Of a stretch of 53,404 bases of DNA, positions 33,974-42,620 are shown piece after piece (positions within the stretch are counted from its first letter, which is position 1; every line of letters begins with the position of its first letter). Position numbers and translations under genes: made by a program. The DNA is from Actinomycetes bacterium (GTDB taxonomy: Bacteria > Actinomycetota > Acidimicrobiia > Acidimicrobiales > Palsa-688). The DNA is taken from NCBI GenBank assembly GCA_021787365.1, contig JAJYMB010000017.1, positions 1 through 53,404 of the forward strand, given 5' to 3'. Below the pieces are notes generated by a model. That model made no database searches, had not been told where the DNA came from, and worked only from the letters and a program-made list of their open reading frames with translations.

Positions 33974-36013
33974 CTAGTGGCCAGCACCGCTGCTGCGGGT
34001 GAGCCTGGCCGCTCCGGCGCCACCCGTCCCGGTGCTCCCGGTGCTCCCGGTGCTCCCGGTGCTCCCGACGCCGGCCTGGGCACCAGCCCCCACCCGGACA
34101 TCCGGTGTGCCGCTCAGGCCCGGGAGGGTTACGCCGCCGGCGGCCACTCCCTCGGCGCCATACGGCGTCGCCAGGGGCATTCCCGGTACCGTCACCTGGT
34201 GCTTGGCCGGGGGGATGCGCAGGCGCTGAAGGGCGTCTCGCGCCAGGATGGCGAAGATGGGGGCGGAGGCCTCAGCACCGTACCAGGGCGTGCCTACGAC
34301 CACCACGAGCGCGGTTATCTGGGGGTCCCCCGCCGGCACGAACCCGGCAAAGCTCGAAGTGAAATAGCCGCTGTAATAGCCTCTGGGGCCCCTGCCGGGA
34401 AGGTGCATGAGGGAGGTCCCCGTCTTGCCGGCGACCGTGTAAGGCTCGAGGCTGGCCGCCTGCCCGGTACCGACTGTCACAACGCCCTCCAGCATCGCGG
34501 TCATCTCCTCGGCCACCTTCTTGCTCACGACCCGGTGGGGTGCTGGGTAGTGGAAGAGGTGCTCCTGCCCGTCGGGCCCGATGTAACCGCTCACCAAACG
34601 GGGGGGGACGAACTCGCCCCCGTTTGCGATGGTGTTGTACACGTCGAGCATCTGTACCGCCGTAACGTCTATACCTTCGCCAACTGGCACGGTGGCTATC
34701 GTCGTCCCTGACCACTGAGACGGCGACCAGGGGACGAGGCCGGCGGACTCGCCGGGGAAGGCGATGTCGGTCACCTTCCCTATGCCGAAGTCGTGTACGT
34801 AGGAAAGCAACTTCGGCAAGCCCAGCCGCTGCGCTATCTCGACGGTGCCGATGTCGGAGGAATGGGCGATTATGTTGGAAGGGGCCCAGGCGAGGGTCGG
34901 GTGCACCCATGCATCGTGTATGTAGTCGCCGGCGACGTCGTACACATTGGGGATCCGTACCACGGTGTCGGGGGTTATCACACCGCTTTGCAGTGCCCCC
35001 GACATCGTCACTGCCTTTTCCACCGACCCCGGTGCGAAAACGCTGTCGAAGGCGGTGGCGCTCGGCGACTCGACCGGCTGAGCGCGCTCCAACGCAGCCC
35101 GGGAGAGCTTTTCGGGGACGCCCGAGCTCGTTTGGGGGACGAACCACTCCGGCAGCGCCGGCGGCTCGCTGAGAGTGGCGGGATCCAACTTGCTCCTCAT
35201 GCTCTCCTGGGCGACGGCGAGGAGAGCGCCGGTCTTCGAGTTCATGACGAGCGCCATCCCGTACTGGCCCTTGGAGGCGATGAGCGTGCGGGCTAGGGCT
35301 TCCTCGGCGTCGAACTGGAGGGGTTCGTCGATCGTGAGCACCAAGTCGTCGCCCCTTACCGGCGCCTTGTACTGGCGGAGGGCCCCAGGTATCGCCCCGC
35401 CGGCCGGGTCCATGTCCTCCACCAGCTTGCCGGGCTTACCCGTGAGGAGGCTGTTGTACTTGTACTCGAGCCCCGAGAGCCCCTCGCCGTTAGCCCCAAC
35501 CTGGCCGAGCAGTGGCTTGGCCAGCTGGCCGGCGGGATAGAAGCGCTTGGGCTGCTGCATCGTGTACACGCCGGGGAGCGCGCCTTGGTTTATGAGCTTT
35601 TCCACGTCGGTAGCGGTGGCCGAGCCGACGGTGTGGGCGAGGTAGACGAAGCCGCTCGCCTCGGAAAGGTCGGTTTGCAAGGTCGGTTCGGGCACGCCGA
35701 GTGGCCCCGAAAGAGCTAGTGCCTCGCCCCGAGGGTTGGTCACCTGGTACGGGTCGGCGTAAACGGTCGTCATGGGCACGGACGTCGCCAGCACGTTGCC
35801 GTTCCGGTCCAGGATCTCGCCTCTTTCGCCGAGGAAGGAGATCTCGTGCACGTACTCGGAGTTGGCGGCCTGCTGGTACTTGGCGGAGTGGACCCCCTGT
35901 ACGAGCACGAGCTGGACGAATATCGCCCCGAGGCAGGCCGTCATCGCCGCCATCGACCCGGCATAACGCCAGGCGTTGCGTCTCGGCCGGCGCGGCGCCC
36001 TGGCCGTGGTCAT
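33974..36013 (-). CDS. ftsI: Penicillin-binding protein FtsI (PBP3/PbpB class)
   Basis: Septal transpeptidase. The 679-residue protein has one transmembrane anchor (about 19-40) and a pedestal domain with GERGEILDRNGNVLA. The catalytic domain has SxxK as S330-VE-K333 and KTGT at 530-533. The second motif, usually SxN, reads S385-S-D387. The C-terminus beyond about 620 is low complexity, with a GST repeat from four copies of a 9-bp unit (34031-34066). ATG at 36013 overlaps the ftsL-like stop by 4 bp. Confidence 0.95.
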   Translation of the reverse strand: MTTARAPRRPRRNAWRYAGSMAAMTACLGAIFVQLVLVQGVHSAKYQQAANSEYVHEISFLGERGEILDRNGNVLATSVPMTTVYADPYQVTNPRGEALALSGPLGVPEPTLQTDLSEASGFVYLAHTVGSATATDVEKLINQGALPGVYTMQQPKRFYPAGQLAKPLLGQVGANGEGLSGLEYKYNSLLTGKPGKLVEDMDPAGGAIPGALRQYKAPVRGDDLVLTIDEPLQFDAEEALARTLIASKGQYGMALVMNSKTGALLAVAQESMRSKLDPATLSEPPALPEWFVPQTSSGVPEKLSRAALERAQPVESPSATAFDSVFAPGSVEKAVTMSGALQSGVITPDTVVRIPNVYDVAGDYIHDAWVHPTLAWAPSNIIAHSSDIGTVEIAQRLGLPKLLSYVHDFGIGKVTDIAFPGESAGLVPWSPSQWSGTTIATVPVGEGIDVTAVQMLDVYNTIANGGEFVPPRLVSGYIGPDGQEHLFHYPAPHRVVSKKVAEEMTAMLEGVVTVGTGQAASLEPYTVAGKTGTSLMHLPGRGPRGYYSGYFTSSFAGFVPAGDPQITALVVVVGTPWYGAEASAPIFAILARDALQRLRIPPAKHQVTVPGMPLATPYGAEGVAAGGVTLPGLSGTPDVRVGAGAQAGVGSTGSTGSTGSTGTGGAGAARLTRSSGAGH

Positions 36014-36675
36014 GGCGTGGCGCTCAGGTAGGGCTTCAAAGAGGGCCAGTCGCCGGTGCCCGCAGGGGGTGTCACGGTGCCCTGACTGGTGGCACCGTGG
36101 CCCGAGCCAGTGGGCCCGTGCCCACGACTTCCTGCGCGCTCGGCCCGCGAACTCGAGCTTTGCTGCTGGGCCGGCGCCGGCAGGTAGGTGACAGAGGCGG
36201 GCTGCTGTAAGCCGTTTTCGATCGCGAGCTCGGCGATGCGGGCCGGCGCCTCGTCCAGCGCCACCTGAAGTTGCAGTTTCTCGTACCGTGCCTGGTAGGC
36301 GGCCGCCTCTTGCTGGAGGTGGTCGAGCCTGAACTGCGCCTCGGCGATCATGACATGGAGGGAAACGAGGCCGAAGGCGACGACGACGGCACAGGCGACC
36401 AAGCCGTAGACGACGAGCCGCCGGCTCGCCCGCCGCCGGCCCCTCCTCGGGACCACACGCAGGTGCCGCTCGGAGCGCCGGCCCTCAGGCTTTCCCTGCC
36501 TCTCCGGTCCCTGCCCCTCGAGCCCCGGCCCCTCGAGCCCCGGCCCGTCCAGCCCCGGCCCATCCAGCCCCGGCAGCCCGGAAGGCCCGGCCAGCTCGGG
36601 GTCGGCTAGCTCGGGGTCGACCAGCCCCGCTGCTGCGCGACCGCCGAACTGCGGGGCCGGCGGGACAGGCGTCAT
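36010..36675 (-). CDS. FtsL-like division membrane protein
   Basis: A protein of 221 residues between rsmH and ftsI, where ftsL lies in other bacteria. It has a disordered N-terminus with GLDGP/GLEGP repeats, a basic stretch and one transmembrane segment (about 88-108). A periplasmic coiled coil follows (AEAQFRLDHLQQEAAAYQARYEKLQLQV), then a motif like RIAELAIENGLQQP and a disordered Ser/Gly tail. FtsL diverges quickly, so the call rests on position and topology more than sequence. Confidence 0.8.
   Translation of the reverse strand: MTPVPPAPQFGGRAAAGLVDPELADPELAGPSGLPGLDGPGLDGPGLEGPGLEGQGPERQGKPEGRRSERHLRVVPRRGRRRASRRLVVYGLVACAVVVAFGLVSLHVMIAEAQFRLDHLQQEAAAYQARYEKLQLQVALDEAPARIAELAIENGLQQPASVTYLPAPAQQQSSSSRAERAGSRGHGPTGSGHGATSQGTVTPPAGTGDWPSLKPYLSATP
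36516..36575 (-). repeat. 15-bp in-frame repeat in the ftsL-like gene
   Basis: Four 15-bp units at 36516, 36531, 36546 and 36561 share AGCCCCGGCC. The first two are identical and the others differ at a few bases. They encode the GLEGP/GLDGP repeats of the N-terminal disordered segment. Confidence 0.9.
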
Positions 36676-37721
36676 CGCGGCCCCCCCTGCGCAGGTGCTT
36701 CTACCGCCAAGGCTTCAGCCGCCCGGAGGCGGGCGCTCTCTGCCCTCGGGTTGGCCGCGACTTCGCCAGCCGAGGGCTTGCGAGCGCCGCGTGTGAGCAG
36801 GCGTACCCGCGGGACGGCGCCGCACACGCAAGGCAAACCCGACGGGCAGGTGCAACCACCCGTGGCTGCGTCAAGGAGGCGCTGCTTGACCAGCCGGTCC
36901 TCCCCGGAGTGGTAAGAGATGACGACCAGGCGTCCCCCTGGCGCGAGACGGGCCACGGCGGCGTCGAGTGCGACCGGGAGCTGCTCGAGCTCGGAGTTGA
37001 CCGCCGCCCGCAGGGCCTGGAACACCCTTTTGGCCGGGTGGCCCCTGCGTCTGGCGGCGGCAGGCACCGCCGAGCTCACGACCTCCGCGAGCTCCAGGGT
37101 CGTCCTGAGCGGCCGGGCCGCCACCACGGCCGCCGCGATGCGTCTCGCGAAACCCGCTTCACCGTGCAGGGCGAAGAGCTCGGCCAGGCGCTCGGGCGAG
37201 GCATGGTTGACAAGTTCGGCCGCCGTGTCGCCCTCGCTTTGGTCCATCCTCATGTCGAGCGGAGCGTCGAAGCGGTAGGAAAAACCACGCTCGGGACGGT
37301 CGAGTTGGGGCGAGCTCACCCCTAGGTCGAACAGCGCGCCCGACAGCTCTCCTACCCCCAGGTCGTCGAGAACGGCGTCCAGGTCTGAAAAGCGCGCTTT
37401 CCTGACAATGGCGCGGCCAGCAAAAGGCTGGAGCGAGGCTCGGGCGACAGCCACGGCCTCGGGGTCGCGGTCAAGGCCCACCAGCCGACGGGTGGGCAAA
37501 GCCTGGAGCAGAGAACTGGCATGGCCTCCCCCACCGACGGTCGCGTCGAGCAGCGTGCCGGCGGGCACGGAGGCGAAAAGCTCTAGGACTTCGGCCAGCA
37601 TCACGGGGGTATGGCTGAAGCCTTCGGGTGTTCTCGCGCTATCAGCCTGCTCGTCGCGTGCGCCCGGCGTCGCTCCAGGCATAGGCTCACGAGCGTCGTG
37701 AGCTTTTGGCTCGAGGCTCAT
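36672..37721 (-). CDS. rsmH: 16S rRNA m4C1402 methyltransferase RsmH
   Basis: SAM-dependent methyltransferase (MraW) that modifies C1402 of 16S rRNA. The protein has 349 residues from ATG 37721. HTPVMLAEVLELF, the SAM motif LLDATVGGGGHASSLL, LFDLGVSSPQLDRPERGFSY and VISYHSGEDRLVKQ are all present. The C-terminal part has CTCPSGLPCVCG. The start codon is part of the 3' arm of a large inverted repeat in the preceding gap, suggesting translational control. The stop overlaps the ftsL-like start by 4 bp. Confidence 0.96.
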   Translation of the reverse strand: MSLEPKAHDAREPMPGATPGARDEQADSARTPEGFSHTPVMLAEVLELFASVPAGTLLDATVGGGGHASSLLQALPTRRLVGLDRDPEAVAVARASLQPFAGRAIVRKARFSDLDAVLDDLGVGELSGALFDLGVSSPQLDRPERGFSYRFDAPLDMRMDQSEGDTAAELVNHASPERLAELFALHGEAGFARRIAAAVVAARPLRTTLELAEVVSSAVPAAARRRGHPAKRVFQALRAAVNSELEQLPVALDAAVARLAPGGRLVVISYHSGEDRLVKQRLLDAATGGCTCPSGLPCVCGAVPRVRLLTRGARKPSAGEVAANPRAESARLRAAEALAVEAPAQGGPR

Positions 37722-37828
37722 ACGCAGCCCCTCGGCCAGCCTTGTCCCGGGATTTCTCCCCGGTGACATGGGACTGGGAGGGTGGAGAAGGGGACCCCGG
37801 TCCTGCTGACCAAGGGGCTGCGTATATG
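37719..37828 (-). promoter_or_regulatory. Structured leader upstream of rsmH (mraW RNA-like)
   Basis: A perfect 13-bp inverted repeat, AGGGGCTGCGTAT/ATACGCAGCCCCT (37813-37825 with 37720-37732), encloses about 80 nt. It continues inward with GG/CC and GCTG/CAGC pairs across single mismatches. The 3' arm ends in the rsmH ATG, so the start would be sequestered. The interior can form further stems, for example TTCTCC/GGAGAA. An RNA motif upstream of mraW in actinobacteria has been described; equivalence here is by position and not tested by covariance. Confidence 0.55.
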
Positions 37829-37852
37829 CCCTGGGGACTACCGTCATCGTTT

Positions 37853-38371
37853 TCACGGCGCGACCTCACCGGCCAGGGCCGGTACGGCCCCGACCGGTGC
37901 CGCCGGGCCCGGCTCGCTTTCGTCCTCACCGTCGGAGAAAAGCATGGCGAAAAGGTCGCTCGTGCCCCTTCGCAGTTCGTCGAGGCAGGGGCCGGTACGT
38001 TTACTCCATTCGTCGGGGCGCCACAGCTCGATGTGGTTGACGTTGCCGGCGACCACGAGGGGCTTGCCCAGCTCGAGCCTGGCATAGTCGATCAGTTCGG
38101 GCGGGATGGTGAGGCGCCACTGGGCGTCGAGCTCGATGTCTTCGGAATGCGAGCTCAAGGCGAGCGACATGTCAGGCCTGTGCTTTTGGAGCTTGTGGGC
38201 CAAGGAAAGGTACAGGCGTTCGTAACCGTCGGGGGCCCAGACCGCGAGGCAACCCCCCATGTACGCCGTCACGTGCGCCTTCCTCGTCGCGAACCCGCCG
38301 CGAAGTCGCGACGGCATGACGATCCTTCCCTTGGGGTCCAGCAGGTGCTCGAAACGACCATCGAAGTTCAA
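37853..38371 (-). CDS. mraZ: MraZ transcriptional regulator
   Basis: DNA-binding ring-forming protein that represses the dcw cluster. The 172-residue product has two SpoVT/AbrB-like MraZ repeats: FEHLLDPKGRIVMPSRLRGG and SEDIELDAQWRLTIPPELIDYARL. An acidic Ala/Pro tail follows. The start is TTG at 38371 (MNFDGRFEH fits the family) with a weak GGTGAG ribosome site. It is the first gene of the division block. Confidence 0.95.
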   Translation of the reverse strand: MNFDGRFEHLLDPKGRIVMPSRLRGGFATRKAHVTAYMGGCLAVWAPDGYERLYLSLAHKLQKHRPDMSLALSSHSEDIELDAQWRLTIPPELIDYARLELGKPLVVAGNVNHIELWRPDEWSKRTGPCLDELRRGTSDLFAMLFSDGEDESEPGPAAPVGAVPALAGEVAP

Positions 38372-38427
38372 AGGAGCTCACCAGCTCGGCTGCCTATGGG
38401 ATTTCCTTCCCCGGCGATCCATTGGCA

Positions 38428-38459
38428 ACCACTATAAACCCCTCCGACCCACATAACAA
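38428..38459 (-). promoter_or_regulatory. dcw (mraZ) promoter with three MraZ-type boxes
   Basis: Minus-strand TTGTTA (38454-38459), a 17-bp spacer and TATAGT (38431-38436) form a good promoter, with a leader of about 50 nt. GTGGG (38448-38452), GGGGT (38438-38442) and GTGGT (38428-38432) lie at exact 10-bp spacing across the spacer and -10. This resembles the spaced TGGGN repeats bound by MraZ in other bacteria. Autorepression is inferred. Confidence 0.6.
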
Positions 38460-38522
38460 GCCCAAAGCGACCCCGCGCGAGGAAAAGGGCGCACCGCCGC
38501 ACCCAGTCAAGGGGTGGGCCTG

Positions 38523-41500
38523 TTACTCGATGCCGGTGGCTTGGCGCCGTTCGGCCAGCGCTCGCGCCAAGCGCGCCTCGCTGACCGGGAACTTCGTCCC
38601 GAGCGACTGGGCGAACAAGCTGACCCGCAATTCCGCCAACGCGAAGCGCAGATCTTCGAACTCGTGTTCCAGGCCCCGCCGGCGAGCATCTTCCAGCGTC
38701 TTTTCAAACTTGTGTTCGAGGGCCTGTGCCTTCTCGGCCAGTCTCCAGTCCCGAAGCGGGTCGGAAGGAAGCTTTTCCAGCCGCCTCTCTAGGGCGGTCA
38801 GGTGCCGTTCGAGGTCAGGAAGCCGCGCCAGGCCTTGACGGCTGGCGAAACGCCGCACCCCGAGAACCGCCAGTTGCGCCTTGGCGTCGGCCAATGCGAG
38901 CGCGAACGCAGACGATCGCGGCCCCTGGTCCCTAGCGTTTTGGGAAAGAGCGCGCCCGTCCAGTTGCTCGGTACGTACCCGCAGGCGTTGGAGCTGAGAA
39001 ATGATGGGCACCGCGCGGGAAAGGCCCTGGCGCGCCAGGCACTCGGCATCGCGCCGGGCCGCTTCCAAGAGGGCCTCGAAGTGCTGCGCGTCCGAGGGTG
39101 GGCCTCCGTTTTCGGCGATCACCTCGTCCAGCGCGGCCACCACGAGGTCCTCGGCCAATTCGCGCGGCGAACTGTACGCCAGCGGGCCGAGAGTCCCGAG
39201 GGCGAGCTTGGTCCGGTTATCGACCAGACGTTCGAGCGTAGTGACCAGGTGGCGCCGAGCCGGGAGCCCGAGCAGCAGCAGCCGGCGGGCACCAGACGCC
39301 ATCGCAACCTGCTGCGAGGCTTCGTCCGCGAACACAGCCACCCTCACCTCTTGGCCCTCGTCGACGAGCGCCGGGAACCCGCGGAGGCGCTGTCCCTGCC
39401 ACTCCGCCTCGAAGACCTTGGGGAGCGTACCGAAGTCCCAGGTCGCGGCCCGCTTGCCGGCAGGGCCCCATTCGAGCGCAGAGGACGAGGCGGCCTCGGC
39501 GAGAGCACTAGCGAACTGCGGGCGGAGCTTTTCCATGAGCTCGGCCAGGTCCTTGCCGCCCGCGAGCACTTCTCCGCCTCCGCCTACGACACGCAACAGA
39601 GGCCGCAGGTAAGAAGGGACCTTGGCCCAATCGAAATCTTCGGGCCGGAGCGCGACCCCGCTCGCCTCGCTCATGGAGCGCGCTAGCACGACCGCGAGCG
39701 GCCCGTCGCCCGGGCCGTGCTCGGCCACGAACTTCTTCGCCCGTTCCCCGATCGGTGCCAGCTCGCGGCGAAGTTCTTTGCGCAGCGACCGCAGGAGCGC
39801 CTCGACCAGTTCCTCGCGAAGCCCGGGGACTTGCCACTCCAGTTCGTCACGGAGCTCGGGTAACCGGGCCAACGGGACCTCGACGGTGACACCCTCGGCG
39901 TCCCAGTCGTACTCGACCGCCAACCGGGCCCCGTCGCCCGCCGGCCACGCGTCGGGGAAGCCTTCGGCGCTATCGCTTTCGGCCTCTGGGGGCGCGCCCA
40001 GGTCCTCGGGCGTCGCCTCGAAGGCACGGCGGGCGCCGGGCCCCTGCCGGCGCCACCAGGCCTCGAACGTCCGGCCCGAGTAGGCGCTCCCGGGGGCCCG
40101 GCGGTCGTAGAAGGCGTACAGTTCCGCCCTGCCAGGCGCAAGGGCCGCCCGCCTCGCCTTTTGCGCCGCCGCCATCAGGCCGGCGACCATTTCGGCGTTA
40201 CGGCTGACGAAATCGGGCGCCGCCTCCCACTCCCCTTCGACCAAGGCCCTCTCCACGAATGTCTCGCGAGCATCGGCCGCCTCGGCTGGGCCGAGCCTCG
40301 CCAGCGCCACATGCCGCCCCGGCACGACGGGAAGCCCGTACAGGGTGCCGCGGGCGAGGACCACCGCCTCGGCGCGACGAGGATCCCAGAAGGGCTCGCT
40401 GTAGGACCAGTCGAGCAAGTGGGCGGCGGCTCTTTCCACCCACTCCGGCTTGACCGGCGCCGCGACGCGCGCCCAGAGCCGGCGTGTCTCGACGAGCTCG
40501 GCCGCCATTACCCAGCGCGGGGGCTTTTTGGCCAGCACCGAAGCTGGCCAAAGGGTAAAGCGCGCGCCCCTCGTCCCGGCGAAATCTGTGCGTTCGGCTT
40601 CTCGCTTGCCAACGTGGGTCACGAGCCCCGACAGCAACGCTTGGTGCACGAGCGCCCGCTCGCGCGCCCCAAGGTGGCTTTCTGGCACTGGGGGCGTGCT
40701 CTTCGAAAGCCCCACCTCGTGACAGATGCCGAGGAGCTCGGCGTGGACGTCCTGCCATTCGCGAGCCCGCTGGTAGGAAATGAGCTCCCTCTGGCAGAGC
40801 CGGCGGAACTGCCCCGAGGACAGCTCCCCCCGCCGGCCCCCGATATAGTCCCAAAGCGCCAGGTAGGACAAGAAATCCGAGCTCTGGTCGTCGAAACGCC
40901 GGTGCAGGGCGTCGGCTTCGGAGCGCTTGGCGGCCGGGCGTTCCCTCGGGTCTTGGACAGCGAGGCCGGCGACGATCACAAGCACTTCGGCCAGGCAACC
41001 GAGGCGCGCCCCTTCGAGCACGATCCGGCCGAGGCGCGGGTCGAGCGGCAGACGGGCGATCTTGCGGCCGACGGCCGTGAGCTCCCAGCCAACGCCCTCG
41101 GGTGCCTCTTTCCCCGCCTTCTCCCGGCGGAGCGCCCCGAGCTCTTCCAGGACCGCGAGGCCATCTCTTATGTTGCGCCTCTCTGGTGGGTCCACGAAGG
41201 GGAACCCTTCTATGTCGCCGAGCCCGATGGCCGCCATCTGGAGCACCACCGACGCCAGGTTGGTCCGGAGGACCTCGGGCTCGGTGAAGCGCCGGCGGGC
41301 CAGGTAATCCTCTTCCGAGTAAAGACGAAGGCATATCCCGGGGCCAAGGCGGCCGCAACGCCCGGCGCGCTGGTCGGCCGACGCTCGGGAGATCCGCTCG
41401 ATGGGGAGCCTCTGCACCTTGGTGCGCCGGCCGTAGCGCGATATGCGAGCCGTTCCGACGTCCACCACGTAACGGATGCCAGGCACCGTTATGGACGTTT

Positions 41501-42569
41501 CTGCCACGTTGGTCGCCAACACGACGCGCCGGCCGGCGTGCGCTTCGAAAATCCGGTGCTGCTCGGCAGAAGAGAGGCGGCCATAGAGGGGCAAGATCTC
41601 CAAGCCGGGGGCCGTTTTGGCCAGCGCTTCAGCCGTGTCGCGGATCTCCGCCTCGCCGGCCAGGAAGACCAAGATGTCCCCCGGGCCTTCACGGCTGAGC
41701 TCGGCCACCGCGTCGCAGACGGCTTGGACTTCGTCGGCCTCACCGGTGTCGTCGGGCTCGCCGGCGCTGGCCGGTGCGCTCGCGCTGGCCGGTGCGCCGG
41801 CGCTGGCCTGTGCGCTCGCGCTGGCCGGCTCGCCGGTGCTGCCGCTCTCGGGCGCCGCTCTGGCAGTGCCGTCTTGTTCGCCGGTGCCCACCGGCCGGTA
41901 GCGGATCTCGACCGGGTACGTGCGCCCTTCCACCTCGACGACGGGGGCACCCCCGAAGTGACGGGAAAAAGCCTCCGTGTCGATCGTGGCCGAGGTGACC
42001 ACGAGCTTCAGGTCTGGCCGGGACGGGAGCAGGAGCGCCAGGTAACCGAGCAGGAAGTCGATGTTGAGGCTGCGCTCGTGCGCCTCGTCGATTATCAGGG
42101 TGTCGTAGGCCGCAAGCGCGCGGTCGCCGGCCAGTTCGGCGAGGAGCACCCCGTCGGTCATCAGCTTGACGAGCGTTCCGTCGCCCACTTTGTCGGTGAA
42201 GCGGACCTTGTAGCCGACCGGCCCCCCGAGCTCGACCCCAAGCTCGTCTGCCACCCGCTCGGCCACGCTGCGGGCGGCGATGCGCCGGGGCTGGGTGTGG
42301 CCGATAATGCCGGCGGCACCCCGCCCCGCTTCGAGGCAGAGCTTGGGCAACTGCGTGCTCTTGCCCGAGCCGGTCTCGCCGGCCACGATCAGGACCCGGT
42401 GGGCGGCAAGGGCAGCCAAGAGCTCCTCGCGCTTGGCGCTGATGGGAAGGTCCTCCGGGTACTGGACCGGTTTCAGGAGCCGCGCCCGCGACTCCGCCCT
42501 CGCCGCCGCCCGCACCTCGGCGCGAGCGGCCCAGCGTGAGCGCCCTGGAGCACGTGGACCTCCGGCCAT
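38523..42569 (-). CDS. hrpA: ATP-dependent RNA helicase HrpA (DEAH box)
   Basis: A large DEAH-box RNA helicase of 1348 residues, the normal HrpA length. The helicase core has GETGSGKST (64-72), DEAH (161-164), SAT and QRAGRCGRLGPG; OB-fold and DUF3418-type C-terminal domains follow (DFDWAKVPSYLRPLLRVV; LRGFPALVDEG). An Ala/Ser/Glu-rich insert of about 40 residues lies between the two RecA lobes near 235-280. HrpA homologues act in mRNA and ribosome-related processes. It lies upstream of mraZ on the same strand but with its own spacing (151 bp). Confidence 0.94.
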   Translation of the reverse strand: MAGGPRAPGRSRWAARAEVRAAARAESRARLLKPVQYPEDLPISAKREELLAALAAHRVLIVAGETGSGKSTQLPKLCLEAGRGAAGIIGHTQPRRIAARSVAERVADELGVELGGPVGYKVRFTDKVGDGTLVKLMTDGVLLAELAGDRALAAYDTLIIDEAHERSLNIDFLLGYLALLLPSRPDLKLVVTSATIDTEAFSRHFGGAPVVEVEGRTYPVEIRYRPVGTGEQDGTARAAPESGSTGEPASASAQASAGAPASASAPASAGEPDDTGEADEVQAVCDAVAELSREGPGDILVFLAGEAEIRDTAEALAKTAPGLEILPLYGRLSSAEQHRIFEAHAGRRVVLATNVAETSITVPGIRYVVDVGTARISRYGRRTKVQRLPIERISRASADQRAGRCGRLGPGICLRLYSEEDYLARRRFTEPEVLRTNLASVVLQMAAIGLGDIEGFPFVDPPERRNIRDGLAVLEELGALRREKAGKEAPEGVGWELTAVGRKIARLPLDPRLGRIVLEGARLGCLAEVLVIVAGLAVQDPRERPAAKRSEADALHRRFDDQSSDFLSYLALWDYIGGRRGELSSGQFRRLCQRELISYQRAREWQDVHAELLGICHEVGLSKSTPPVPESHLGARERALVHQALLSGLVTHVGKREAERTDFAGTRGARFTLWPASVLAKKPPRWVMAAELVETRRLWARVAAPVKPEWVERAAAHLLDWSYSEPFWDPRRAEAVVLARGTLYGLPVVPGRHVALARLGPAEAADARETFVERALVEGEWEAAPDFVSRNAEMVAGLMAAAQKARRAALAPGRAELYAFYDRRAPGSAYSGRTFEAWWRRQGPGARRAFEATPEDLGAPPEAESDSAEGFPDAWPAGDGARLAVEYDWDAEGVTVEVPLARLPELRDELEWQVPGLREELVEALLRSLRKELRRELAPIGERAKKFVAEHGPGDGPLAVVLARSMSEASGVALRPEDFDWAKVPSYLRPLLRVVGGGGEVLAGGKDLAELMEKLRPQFASALAEAASSSALEWGPAGKRAATWDFGTLPKVFEAEWQGQRLRGFPALVDEGQEVRVAVFADEASQQVAMASGARRLLLLGLPARRHLVTTLERLVDNRTKLALGTLGPLAYSSPRELAEDLVVAALDEVIAENGGPPSDAQHFEALLEAARRDAECLARQGLSRAVPIISQLQRLRVRTEQLDGRALSQNARDQGPRSSAFALALADAKAQLAVLGVRRFASRQGLARLPDLERHLTALERRLEKLPSDPLRDWRLAEKAQALEHKFEKTLEDARRRGLEHEFEDLRFALAELRVSLFAQSLGTKFPVSEARLARALAERRQATGIE

Positions 42570-42620
42570 GGCACCAGCTTGGCCGCTCGGCCCCGGCCAG
42601 CCGGCGCGTGACCTCGGAGC

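Noticed and set aside
40161..42539. Long plus-strand open frame opposite hrpA
   Set aside because: Antisense shadow caused by high GC; hrpA motifs are intact on the minus strand.
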